From contig NZ_JACHZR010000004.1 in assembly GCF_014193695.1 (NCBI RefSeq), positions 434,001-498,000 of the forward strand: a stretch of 64,000 nt of DNA, read 5' to 3'. Positions 24,613 to 32,925 of this stretch are shown here, one piece after another (positions within the stretch are counted from its first letter, which is position 1; every line of letters begins with the position of its first letter). The notes under the pieces were generated by a model. That model was not told the origin of the DNA. It did not search any database and saw only the letters and a list, made by a program, of their open reading frames with translations. This DNA is from Rhizobium sp. BK316 (GTDB lineage: Bacteria; Pseudomonadota; Alphaproteobacteria; Rhizobiales; Rhizobiaceae). A program made the position numbers and the translations under genes.

Positions 24613-25392
24613 ATGAATGAACAGACGTCCGGGCCTGACGAGGCATTCCAGCCTTCACAGCCCGAACCGCCGGCCCGCCCGCCGCGCCAGCCGGTTTTCA
24701 ATCTTCCGCCGGCATTGCTCGCGACGCTGCTGCTTCTGATCCTGATCTATGCCGTGCAATCGCTGCTGCCGGTCTATTGGTCTAGGTGGTTCCTGTTCAG
24801 CTTCGGCTTCATTCCGCTGCGTTATGCCGTCTCGCTCGCGGAGCAGGGACCGCAGCTCTACTGGACGCCGGTCACCTATTCGCTGCTGCATGGAAGCGTC
24901 GAGCATATCGTCTTCAACGGGCTATGGCTGATGGCCTTCGGCGCGCCGGTCGTACGCCGCATCGGCACGGCCCGATACATCATCTTTTGGGTTCTTTCTT
25001 CTGCCGCCTCGGCTGCGCTGCACGCGGCGCTGAACTGGGGCAGCGAAGGGCTGCTCATCGGCGCCTCCGGCGTTGTCTCGGGGCTGATGGGCGCGGCCTG
25101 CCGCTTTGCCTTCCCCCCCGGGCGGCAGATGTTCGGCCCGGCGCATCTCAATCCACGCCTGTCCGTCACGCAGGCGGTTCAGAGCCGCACCGTGATCATG
25201 TTCATGCTTTTCTGGCTGGTCGGCAACGCGCTGATCGCCGTCGGCATTCCGCTTGTCGGCGACGGCAGCCAGGAAATTGCATGGGACGCGCATATCGGCG
25301 GTTTCGTCTTCGGCTTTTTCCTCTTTGCGCTGTTCGACCGAAAACTGCCGCCGGAACCCGTGCCGACCCCTGACGATGAGTTGCAATCCTGA
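24613..25392 (+). CDS. Rhomboid-family intramembrane serine protease
   Basis: The 259-residue protein has a Pro-rich N-terminal tail and then six to seven membrane helices. Rhomboid marks: WTPVTYSLLHGSVEHIVFNG (loop and HxxxN region), LLIGASGVVSGLMGA with the catalytic Ser near residue 151, and WDAHIGGFVFGFFL with the catalytic His near 226. It cleaves membrane proteins inside the bilayer; the substrate is unknown. ATG 24613 follows GAGGCGACACAAGC; an in-frame ATG at 24580 would begin only 16 bases after the T-run of the upstream terminator. Confidence 0.88.
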   Translation: MNEQTSGPDEAFQPSQPEPPARPPRQPVFNLPPALLATLLLLILIYAVQSLLPVYWSRWFLFSFGFIPLRYAVSLAEQGPQLYWTPVTYSLLHGSVEHIVFNGLWLMAFGAPVVRRIGTARYIIFWVLSSAASAALHAALNWGSEGLLIGASGVVSGLMGAACRFAFPPGRQMFGPAHLNPRLSVTQAVQSRTVIMFMLFWLVGNALIAVGIPLVGDGSQEIAWDAHIGGFVFGFFLFALFDRKLPPEPVPTPDDELQS

Positions 25393-25490
25393 GCCAAGCA
25401 GTGCACCATTGACCGATCCGCGATGGGGGGAGAGACCGCCGCGGAGCCTGTGTTCCCGACAAGTGTTTCGCTTCGCCATAGGAGGTCCGA

Positions 25491-25925
25491 ATGGCCAGTT
25501 CCGTCAAAGCAATACTCGATCTGAAGGGTCGTGACGTCGTCACAACGGGGCCGAACACCACGGTTTCGGAGGCGGCTGCTATCCTCAGCAAGAAGAAGAT
25601 CGGCGCGATCGTCGTCCTCGGCATGGAGAACAAGATTTCCGGCATGTTCACCGAGCGCGATCTCGTGCATATCGTCGCCAAGGCCGGCAAGAACGGGCTC
25701 GACCAGACGCTGTCTTCCGTCATGACCTCGAAGGTATTCCGCTGCAACGAGCAGACCTCGGTCAACGAGCTCATGGAGTTGATGACCAGCAAGCGCTTCC
25801 GCCACATTCCGGTCGAGGCTAACGGCAAGCTCGCCGGCATCATCTCGATCGGCGACGTCGTGAAGTCGCGCATCGCCGAGGTCGAGCGCGAGGCCGAAGA
25901 GATCAAGGCCTATATTGCGAGCTAA
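25491..25925 (+). CDS. Tandem CBS-domain protein
   Basis: The 144-residue protein consists of two CBS motifs: VTTGPNTTVSEAAAILSKKK with GAIVVLG and FTERDLVHIVA, then MTSKVFRCNEQTSVNELMEL with RHIPVEANGKLAGIISIGD. Such stand-alone CBS pairs bind adenine nucleotides and act as energy sensors. It has a strong site (GGAGG) before ATG 25491. It follows the rhomboid gene by about 100 bases and is convergent with the patatin gene. Confidence 0.88.
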   Translation: MASSVKAILDLKGRDVVTTGPNTTVSEAAAILSKKKIGAIVVLGMENKISGMFTERDLVHIVAKAGKNGLDQTLSSVMTSKVFRCNEQTSVNELMELMTSKRFRHIPVEANGKLAGIISIGDVVKSRIAEVEREAEEIKAYIAS

Positions 25926-25940
25926 TTGGAGATCGCTGAG

Positions 25941-26909
25941 TCAGGGATGCCTCGCGTAGAGTTCCTGCATGCGCTGCAGCTCGGGCAGCCTTGCCCGAGC
26001 TTCCTCATAGCCACGTTCGATGGCTTCCCCCGCACGATGGAATTCCGACAGGCCGATGTCCGACAGGCGCGGCTGCAATGAAATGTCGGGCGGGTCGCCG
26101 GCAAGGCGGGCGCGGGCGATACGATCCTGAATGATGTTGAAGGCCTGCACCATGACGCCGGTCATGCCGAGCCGCGCGGCATAGGGCGCGTTCTTCTGCT
26201 GCTGAACTTCGGCTGGCGAGAGACTGGCATTGTGGCGGACAACGGCGGAACGGCCATAGAGATCGTAGTTGAGGTTGACGGCGACGACGAGCGGCTGCTC
26301 ATAGCTGCGGCAGACGGAAACCGGCACGGGATTGACGAGCGCGCCATCGACAAGTGTGCGGTTATTGCTGCGGATCGGTTCGAAAATGCCAGGCAGGGCA
26401 TAGGATGCGCGGATGGCCGTGATCAGCGAGCCGTTGGCGATCCAGACCTCGTGCCCGGTATTGACTTCGGCCGCGACGGCGACGAAGGGCCGGTCGAGAT
26501 CTTCTATCGTCAGGCCTTCCAGATGTTCCTGCATGCGCTTGGTCAGCCGCATGCCGCCAAAGAGGCCGGAACCGCCGATCGTCAGATCGAGAAGGCTTGC
26601 GATGCGGCGCATGGTGAGCGAGCGGGCAAAGTTTTCCAGCTCGTCCAGCTTGCCGGCCAGGTAGCAGCCGCCGACGAGCGCGCCGATCGAGGTGCCGGCG
26701 ATCATGCCGATCTCGATGCCTGCCTCATCGAGCGCGCGCAGCACGCCGATATGCGCCCAGCCGCGAGCGGCTCCGCCGCCGAGCGCGAGAGCAAGCTTTG
26801 CTCTCTCTTCGGATGCGGGTTGAACGGGGGGAACTGCCATATCCTGAAGCGCTGCCGTGCCGGAACTGCTGCCCTCGGCGCTTTGACGATGCATATTCCA
26901 GCCCAGCAT
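25941..26909 (-). CDS. Patatin-like phospholipase (RssA/NTE type)
   Basis: The 322-residue protein contains the patatin catalytic dyad: oxyanion loop LALGGGAARGWAHIGVLRAL, nucleophile IAGTSIGALVGGCYLAG (GxSxG) and DGALVNPVPVS (Asp of DGA). It predicts lysophospholipase or phospholipase A activity. There is no signal peptide; the N-terminus is polar (MHRQSAEGSSSG). GGGAGGGAGGG precedes ATG 26909. It stands alone. Confidence 0.88.
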   Translation of the reverse strand: MLGWNMHRQSAEGSSSGTAALQDMAVPPVQPASEERAKLALALGGGAARGWAHIGVLRALDEAGIEIGMIAGTSIGALVGGCYLAGKLDELENFARSLTMRRIASLLDLTIGGSGLFGGMRLTKRMQEHLEGLTIEDLDRPFVAVAAEVNTGHEVWIANGSLITAIRASYALPGIFEPIRSNNRTLVDGALVNPVPVSVCRSYEQPLVVAVNLNYDLYGRSAVVRHNASLSPAEVQQQKNAPYAARLGMTGVMVQAFNIIQDRIARARLAGDPPDISLQPRLSDIGLSEFHRAGEAIERGYEEARARLPELQRMQELYARHP

Positions 26910-27026
26910 GGCGTCCCTCCCTCCCGGCAGAACACTTGGATTGCTAATTAGTCGCCCCGAACCCTTACCAAATTGTACATAGAGGCGATTTGCGTCGCAA
27001 TAAGGGGCAGGCGACCGGGATCTGGG

Positions 27027-27479
27027 CTATTTCCCGTAAATGTCCTTCGGATCGAAGTGCAGATCGTCATCGACGATGGTCAGAACAGGCTTTCCATCTT
27101 CGAGAGTGACGGTACGGTAGAAGCAGGAGCGGCGGCCCGTGTGACAGGTGGCGTCGTGGCCGGCAACCTCGACCTTCAGCCAGATGGCGTCCTGATCGCA
27201 ATCCGTGCGGATTTCCTTGACGGTCTGGAGATTGCCGGAGGTTTCGCCCTTCTTCCAGATCTTGCCGCGCGAGCGGCTGAAATAGTGGGCGATGCCGGTC
27301 TGGATGGTCAGCGCCAGGGCCTGCGCATTCATATGGGCGACCATCAGGAGTTCGCCGTCACCGGCATCGGTGACGATAGCCGTGATCAAGCCGCGATCGT
27401 CGAAGCGCGGCGTGAAATCGCCAGCATCCTCCAGCTCGGATTTATCGTCCGACGGCTGATTGAAAATCATCTCACGCAT
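27027..27479 (-). CDS. hisI: Phosphoribosyl-AMP cyclohydrolase
   Basis: This is step three of histidine synthesis. The 150-residue single-domain form has VAHMNAQALALTIQTGIAHY, the signature FSRSRGKIWKKGETSGN, the metal-binding DCDQDAIWL and the Cys pair CHTGRRSCFY. The HisE domain is not fused, as in most alphaproteobacteria. It lies 25 bases after folE on the same strand, so the two are probably cotranscribed. Confidence 0.94.
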   Translation of the reverse strand: MREMIFNQPSDDKSELEDAGDFTPRFDDRGLITAIVTDAGDGELLMVAHMNAQALALTIQTGIAHYFSRSRGKIWKKGETSGNLQTVKEIRTDCDQDAIWLKVEVAGHDATCHTGRRSCFYRTVTLEDGKPVLTIVDDDLHFDPKDIYGK

Positions 27480-27504
27480 CGCGGCCCTCCTGAGGGAGCC
27501 GGTA

Positions 27505-28119
27505 TCAGCGGCCCCTTACCATTGTCATGAATCGGACCTGATCGGCCGGTTCAGTCTTGAACGTTCCTGTAAAGGTTGTCGTCAATGTGGTCGAGCCCTG
27601 CTTCTGAACGCCGCGCATAGCCATGCACATGTGTTCGGCCTCGATCATGACGGCGACGCCGCGTGGACGCAGCGTTTCGTCGATGGCTTTGGCGATCTGC
27701 GAGGTCATCGTTTCCTGCGTCTGCAGGCGGCGACCGTAGATTTCAACGACGCGGGCAATCTTGGAGAGGCCGAGAACCCGTCCGTCCGGCATATAGGCGA
27801 CATGCGCCTTGCCGATGATCGGCACCATGTGATGTTCGCAATGGGAGAAGAAGGGAATGTCCTTCACCAGCACCATGTCATCGTAGCCGGCAACCTCTTC
27901 GAAGGTCCGGCCGAGCACATCTTCGGGGCTCATCTCGTAACCGGCGAAGAGCTCGCGATAGGCCTTGGCGACGCGGGCAGGCGTATCCATCAGGCCTTCG
28001 CGCGACGGATCGTCGCCGGCCCAGCGCAACAGGACGCGGACGGCGTCTTCTGCCTCCTGCTGGGAGGGGCGGTCGGATTCACGGGCGGTCTGCGGAAAAT
28101 TCTTGACGATGGCGTCCAT
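27505..28119 (-). CDS. folE: GTP cyclohydrolase I
   Basis: This is the first step of folate/pterin synthesis, making 7,8-dihydroneopterin triphosphate. The 204-residue protein has VAKAYRELFAGYEM, the zinc site FFSHCEHHMVPIIGKAHVAY, LGLSKIARVVEIYGRRLQTQ and EAEHMCMAMRGVQKQGS. The start was set at ATG 28119 by GGAG upstream and by the family N-terminus; the frame is open further upstream to 28305. It is followed at once by hisI. Confidence 0.94.
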   Translation of the reverse strand: MDAIVKNFPQTARESDRPSQQEAEDAVRVLLRWAGDDPSREGLMDTPARVAKAYRELFAGYEMSPEDVLGRTFEEVAGYDDMVLVKDIPFFSHCEHHMVPIIGKAHVAYMPDGRVLGLSKIARVVEIYGRRLQTQETMTSQIAKAIDETLRPRGVAVMIEAEHMCMAMRGVQKQGSTTLTTTFTGTFKTEPADQVRFMTMVRGR

Positions 28120-28426
28120 ATTCAATGGTCTCCTGGCCCGCAACGCGGACCGTATTCGGACTAGCCACTGGTACCCCAAGCGGGAATTCTTGCACCTTTG
28201 GCAGGCTCCGGGGCTTTCCAGGCTCGCTTTCTCGAACCCTTCCGGCACGGTTTCCCAATCAAACTTCTTCGAGGCCATTGCATTTCGATGGCCCTCGAAC
28301 GACATACATATAGGAAGACGACCCGGCTATGTAAGTATTCTGTCGTGAGACTGTGTGTTTTTTGTTTACACGACAATCACATAGGAATTAGCGTCGGTTT
28401 CAGGCGTTTTGGGAGCCAAATCCGTC
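28120..28426. other. Divergent intergenic region between folE and Fe-S scaffold-like gene
   Basis: It holds promoters for both directions. TGTCGTG (28341-28347) and CACGACA (28369-28375) form an inverted repeat with 21 bases between, including a T-run. No coding frame is supported. Confidence 0.4.
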
Positions 28427-28873
28427 ATGGATGACATCTATAACAGCAAAATCCTCGAATTTGCCGGCAATATTCCGCTGACTGGAACGCTTGAAGACGC
28501 GGATGCGAGCGCACAGGCACACTCCCGTCTCTGCGGCTCGAAAGTGCGCATCTGGCTGAAAATGGACGGCGATACGATCAGCGCCTTTTCACATGACGTG
28601 AAGGCCTGCGCGCTCGGACAGGCTTCATCCTCGATCATGGCCCGCCATGTCGTCGGCGCGACATCAGGCGAAGTGCGCAAGGCGCGCGAAGACATGCTCG
28701 CTATGCTGAAAGCAGATGGTGAGGGGCCGGATGGACGATTTGCCGACATGCGCTATCTACTTCCCGTCCGTGATTACAAGGCACGTCACGCCTCCACCAT
28801 GCTGACCTTCGACGCCGTCGTCGACGCCATCAGCCAGATCGAGGCTCGCCGCGCCGAATTCGTCGAGGCGTGA
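28427..28873 (+). CDS. NifU/SufU-like iron-sulfur scaffold protein, ligands partly lost
   Basis: The 148-residue protein matches the N-terminal NifU/IscU fold: DIYNSKILEFAGN, SRLCGSKVRIWLK, VKACALGQASSSIM and LLPVRDYKARHASTML. Of the usual ligands, Cys36 and Cys61 are present. The Asp that usually follows the first Cys (CGD) is Ser38, and the third Cys (in the ARxxCATL region) aligns with Ser123. It may hold clusters poorly or serve another role. ATG 28427 is the family start. It leads a rightward set with yidD (3-base gap). Confidence 0.8.
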   Translation: MDDIYNSKILEFAGNIPLTGTLEDADASAQAHSRLCGSKVRIWLKMDGDTISAFSHDVKACALGQASSSIMARHVVGATSGEVRKAREDMLAMLKADGEGPDGRFADMRYLLPVRDYKARHASTMLTFDAVVDAISQIEARRAEFVEA

Positions 28874-28876
28874 ACC

Positions 28877-29278
28877 ATGTGCGAATTCTGCTTGCTGCGT
28901 GAAGAGGAAGATGAGGGTGGGGCGGCGGCCCCAAAGCCTCGTCCCACGCCGCCGCAGAAATTTTCCCGCAATTACCGCGGCCCCTTCCGCAAGACGCCGG
29001 ACCGCCTTTTCGGCATGGGGCTGATCCGCCTCTATCAGCTGACGCTTTCCGGCTTCGTCGGCAATTCCTGCCGGCATATCCCAACCTGTTCCGAATATGG
29101 CTATGAGGCCATCGGCCGCCATGGGCTCTGGGCCGGCGGCTGGATGACGCTCTTCCGCGTCGGCCGCTGCGGGCCGGGCGGAACCAGCGGTCTCGACCCG
29201 GTGCCGGAATATCTCGAATCCCGTTTCCGCTGGTTTACGCCCTGGCGCTATTTCATGCTTGGGCGGAAGGAGGCTTGA
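28877..29278 (+). CDS. yidD: Membrane protein insertion efficiency factor YidD
   Basis: The 133-residue protein has the YidD core RLYQLTLSGFVGNSCRHIPT, CSEYGYEAIGRHGLW and GGWMTLFRVGRCGPGG with three conserved Cys. It assists YidC-mediated membrane insertion. The N-terminus carries a Cys pair (CEFC) and an acidic/Pro-rich extension longer than in enteric YidD. Usually yidD sits by rnpA and yidC; here it lies between the Fe-S scaffold-like and DUF1697 genes. Confidence 0.9.
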   Translation: MCEFCLLREEEDEGGAAAPKPRPTPPQKFSRNYRGPFRKTPDRLFGMGLIRLYQLTLSGFVGNSCRHIPTCSEYGYEAIGRHGLWAGGWMTLFRVGRCGPGGTSGLDPVPEYLESRFRWFTPWRYFMLGRKEA

Positions 29279-29279
29279 G

Positions 29280-29807
29280 GTGTGTACCTTCATCGCACTT
29301 CTGCACAGCATCGTCCTGACCTCGGAGCGGCGCGTGATCATGGAGGATTTGCGCGCGCTTGCCAAAGAACTCGGCTATCGCGAACCGCGCACGCTGGTCT
29401 CCACTGGCAACCTCGTCTTCGAGGCGGACGATATGCGACCGCATGAAGTCGAAGAGCAATTGGAAGAGGCCTTCGAGGAAAAATTCGGCAAGCATGTCGA
29501 TATCATCGTGCGCAGCGATTGCACCTGGATGGCGCTTTGCAGCGCCAATCCCTTCAAGGACGGCAAAGGCGATCAGGTAATCGTGCGCGTCAGCCGGCTG
29601 CCGATCGATCCGGATAAGGTCGAAGCGTTAAAGCCGCTGCTTTCCGAAGGGCAACGGATGGAACTGGTCGGCTGCGATCTCTGGATCGATTTCCACGGCA
29701 AGCCGAGCGAATCGAAACTGCTTTCGGCGCTGACGACCAAGCGCATGGGTGTGGGTACGCTGCGCAACTGGAACACCGTGCGCGGCCTTTTCAACATGGT
29801 CGTGTAG
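29280..29807 (+). CDS. DUF1697 family protein
   Basis: The 175-residue protein begins CTFIALLHSIVLTSERRVIM, then ALAKELGYREPRTLVSTGNL (the conserved TGN) and a C-terminal RMGVGTLRNWNTVRGL, all typical of DUF1697 (function unknown). The start is GTG 29280, one base past the yidD stop, with AAGGAGG at 29268-29274. The usual opening IALLRGINVGG is altered here to IALLHSIVLTS, a divergence in the otherwise conserved first strand. Confidence 0.8.
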   Translation: MCTFIALLHSIVLTSERRVIMEDLRALAKELGYREPRTLVSTGNLVFEADDMRPHEVEEQLEEAFEEKFGKHVDIIVRSDCTWMALCSANPFKDGKGDQVIVRVSRLPIDPDKVEALKPLLSEGQRMELVGCDLWIDFHGKPSESKLLSALTTKRMGVGTLRNWNTVRGLFNMVV

Positions 29808-29928
29808 GCAGGCTTTTCCTTTACTCAGACAGCAAATATCAGTATCAGGCGGCAGCGCATCCCGAGTAGATGACGCTTCCGTTTCAACCACCCGCATTCG
29901 TTGGCGGGACTGGACAAGGAGAATTTCG

Positions 29929-31935
29929 ATGTCCCAATCCGTTTCCCTGACATTTCCCGATGGTTCGGTGCGCAGCTTCCCGGCTGGCGCGACCGGCAAG
30001 GATGTTGCCGAATCCATTTCCAAGTCGCTCGCCAAGAGCGCCGTCGCCATTGCGATCGACGGTACCGTACAAGACCTTTCCGATGCCGTGACCGACGGCA
30101 AGATCGAGATCATCACGCGCAAGGATCAGCGCGCGCTGGAACTCATCCGGCATGACGCCGCACACGTAATGGCCGAAGCCGTGCAGGAACTGTGGCCCGG
30201 CACGCAGGTAACGATCGGCCCCGTCATCGAGAACGGCTTCTATTACGACTTCGCCAAGAACGAGCCTTTCACACCCGACGATCTGCCCAAGATCGAAAAG
30301 AAGATGAAGGAGATCATTGCCCGCAACGCGCCCTTCACCAAGCAGATCTGGTCGCGCGAGAAGGCCAAAGAAGTCTTTGCCGCCAAGGGCGAACAGTACA
30401 AGGTCGAGCTCGTCGATGCGATTCCTGAAGGACAGGATCTGAAGATCTACAATCAGGGCGAATGGTTCGACCTTTGCCGCGGCCCGCATATGGCTTCCAC
30501 CGGCCAGATCGGCTCCGCCTTCAAGCTGATGAAGGTCGCCGGCGCCTATTGGCGGGGCGACAGCAACAACGCCATGCTGTCACGCATCTATGGCACGGCA
30601 TGGGCTGAGCAGGCCGATCTCGACAATTACCTGCACATGCTGGCGGAAGCCGAAAAGCGCGACCACCGCAAGCTCGGCCGCGAAATGGACCTGTTCCATT
30701 TCCAGGAAGAAGGGCCGGGCGTCGTTTTCTGGCATGGCAAGGGCTGGCGCATCTTCCAGTCGCTCGTCTCCTACATGCGCCGGCGGCTTGAGATCGACTA
30801 TCAGGAAGTCAACGCGCCGCAGGTGCTCGACACTGCGCTCTGGGAAACCTCGGGTCACTGGGGCTGGTACCAGGAGAACATGTTCGCCGTGAAATCGGCG
30901 CATGCGATGACGCATCCGGAAGACAAGGAAGCGGATAACCGCGTCTTTGCGCTGAAGCCGATGAACTGCCCCGGCCATGTGCAGATCTTCAAGCATGGGC
31001 TCAAGTCCTATCGCGAGCTGCCGATCCGTCTCGCCGAATTTGGCCTGGTGCATCGCTACGAGCCTTCGGGCGCGCTGCACGGGCTGATGCGCGTGCGCGG
31101 CTTCACGCAGGACGACGCGCACATCTTCTGCACCGACGAGCAGATGGCGGCCGAATGCCTGAAGATCAACGACCTGATCCTGTCGGTCTATGAAGACTTC
31201 GGCTTCAAGGAAATTGTCGTCAAGCTTTCCACCCGTCCGGACAAGCGCGTCGGCACCGATGCGCTCTGGGATCGGGCGGAAGCCGTCATGACCGATGTCT
31301 TGAAGACGATCGAGGCTCAGTCCGAGGGCCGCATCAAAACCGGCATCCTGCCGGGCGAGGGCGCTTTCTACGGGCCGAAGTTCGAATATACGCTGAAGGA
31401 CGCGATCGGCCGCGAATGGCAGTGCGGCACGACGCAGGTCGACTTCAACCTGCCGGAACGCTTCGGCGCCTTCTATATCGACAGCAATTCGGAGAAGACG
31501 CAGCCCGTGATGATCCATCGCGCCATCTGCGGCTCGATGGAACGCTTCCTCGGCATCCTGATCGAAAACTTCGCCGGTCATCTGCCGCTGTGGGTTTCAC
31601 CGCTGCAGGTCGTCGTCGCGACGATCACCTCGGAAGCCGACGGTTACGGCCAGGAAGTGGCGGACGCGCTGCGCGACGCCGGGCTGCATGTCGAGACCGA
31701 CTTCCGTAACGAGAAGATCAATTACAAGATCCGCGAACATTCCGTTACGAAAGTTCCCGTCATCATCGTCTGTGGCAAGAAGGAAGCGGAAGAGCGCACG
31801 GTCAATATCCGCCGCCTCGGCAGCCAGGAGCAGACATCGATGTCGCTGGATTCGGCGATCGAAAGCCTTGCCCTGGAGGCGACTGCGCCCGATATCCGTC
31901 GCAAGCTCGAGGCAAAGAAGGCGAAAGCCGCCTGA
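29929..31935 (+). CDS. thrS: Threonyl-tRNA synthetase
   Basis: The 668-residue class II synthetase has a TGS domain at the N-terminus (SLTFPDGSVRSFPAG), the editing domain with HDAAHVMAEAVQELWPGTQV and FDLCRGPHMASTG, the catalytic core with MNCPGHVQIF (zinc Cys), HRYEPSGALHGLMRVRGFTQ and VMIHRAICGSMERFLGILIE, then the anticodon-binding domain. AAGGAG precedes ATG 29929. It charges tRNA-Thr with threonine. The 120 bases before it hold no clear attenuator. Confidence 0.97.
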   Translation: MSQSVSLTFPDGSVRSFPAGATGKDVAESISKSLAKSAVAIAIDGTVQDLSDAVTDGKIEIITRKDQRALELIRHDAAHVMAEAVQELWPGTQVTIGPVIENGFYYDFAKNEPFTPDDLPKIEKKMKEIIARNAPFTKQIWSREKAKEVFAAKGEQYKVELVDAIPEGQDLKIYNQGEWFDLCRGPHMASTGQIGSAFKLMKVAGAYWRGDSNNAMLSRIYGTAWAEQADLDNYLHMLAEAEKRDHRKLGREMDLFHFQEEGPGVVFWHGKGWRIFQSLVSYMRRRLEIDYQEVNAPQVLDTALWETSGHWGWYQENMFAVKSAHAMTHPEDKEADNRVFALKPMNCPGHVQIFKHGLKSYRELPIRLAEFGLVHRYEPSGALHGLMRVRGFTQDDAHIFCTDEQMAAECLKINDLILSVYEDFGFKEIVVKLSTRPDKRVGTDALWDRAEAVMTDVLKTIEAQSEGRIKTGILPGEGAFYGPKFEYTLKDAIGREWQCGTTQVDFNLPERFGAFYIDSNSEKTQPVMIHRAICGSMERFLGILIENFAGHLPLWVSPLQVVVATITSEADGYGQEVADALRDAGLHVETDFRNEKINYKIREHSVTKVPVIIVCGKKEAEERTVNIRRLGSQEQTSMSLDSAIESLALEATAPDIRRKLEAKKAKAA

Positions 31936-32058
31936 AAATTGCTTTTGGATAAGGACAGCGCCCGGCATTGATCTGCTCGGCGCTGTCAGAAATCTGACAT
32001 GCAGCAGTAATATAGCCGCCACAAACAGGGGACGGGTCTCATCCCGGCAGGCATTTCA

Positions 32059-32898
32059 GTGCGCTTCAAAGAGCTTTCCTACGCAAACGAAAGAGACCCG
32101 CGCTTCAAGCGCTGGCTCATCCGCTCCATCGAGGGGCTTTCGGGCCGCGACCGTTATGTGCGGCTCTATGACATCTGGCGCAGCGATATCGTTGGCAAGA
32201 GCGACCGCGTCTTCGGCAAGATGCTCGATCTCATCGATGTGGAGGTCGATGTGAAGGGCAACTGGCCGCTCGAACCGGTGCCGGACGAACCGATCGTCAT
32301 CGTTGCCAACCATCCTTTCGGTATCGGCGACGGCATTGCGGTGCTGGCGCTTGCCGAACAGTTCGGCCGTCCGTTCCGGGTGCTGATCCACAACGATCTT
32401 CTCAAGGTGCCGGAAATGGCGCCCTATTCGCTGCCGATCTCCTTCGACGAGACCAAGGAAGCGATGGCGATGAACATGAAGAGCCGTCACGAGGCAGTTC
32501 GCCTGCTGAAGGAAGGCACGACGATCGTGGTTTTCCCGGCTGGCGGCGTGGCCACCGCCAAGAAGGGCTTCGGCCGCGCCGAGGACCTGCCGTGGAAGAT
32601 GTTCCCGGCCAAGCTCATCCAGGCGGCGCGCGCCAGCGTGCTGCCGATTTATTTCGAGGGCCAGAACGGCCGGCTCTTCCATCTTGCCAGCCGGGTGTCG
32701 ATGACGCTGCGGCTGTCGCTGCTCATCCGCGAGTTCCGCCGCCTTTCAGGCAGCACGATAACAGCGCATGTGGGCAGGGTCCTGTCCTTTGAAGAATTGA
32801 GCAGCGGCAGCAACCGCAAGGATCTGCTCGCTCGCCTCTTTGAGGCCGTCTTCTCGATGGCGCCGAAGAAGAAGGCCTTCCTCAAGCGCGCAAGCTGA
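32059..32898 (+). CDS. PlsC-like lysophospholipid acyltransferase
   Basis: The 279-residue protein has a glycerolipid acyltransferase core: IVIVANHPFGIGDGIAVLAL (the His-Asp catalytic motif, with five residues between His and Asp and not four), then TTIVVFPAGGVATAKKGFGR, in the place of the PEGTR substrate motif, and ASVLPIYFEGQNGRLFHLAS. It probably acylates a lysolipid such as lyso-ornithine lipid or lysophosphatidate; the substrate is unproven. It starts at GTG 32059. It follows thrS by about 120 bases. Confidence 0.75.
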   Translation: MRFKELSYANERDPRFKRWLIRSIEGLSGRDRYVRLYDIWRSDIVGKSDRVFGKMLDLIDVEVDVKGNWPLEPVPDEPIVIVANHPFGIGDGIAVLALAEQFGRPFRVLIHNDLLKVPEMAPYSLPISFDETKEAMAMNMKSRHEAVRLLKEGTTIVVFPAGGVATAKKGFGRAEDLPWKMFPAKLIQAARASVLPIYFEGQNGRLFHLASRVSMTLRLSLLIREFRRLSGSTITAHVGRVLSFEELSSGSNRKDLLARLFEAVFSMAPKKKAFLKRAS

Positions 32899-32925
32899 AA
32901 ATTTCCTGATATTCGGGATGCGACG

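Noticed and set aside
29810..29928. Attenuator or T-box leader before thrS
   Set aside because: No T-box sequence, leader peptide rich in Thr codons, or terminator stem is visible in the 120 bases.
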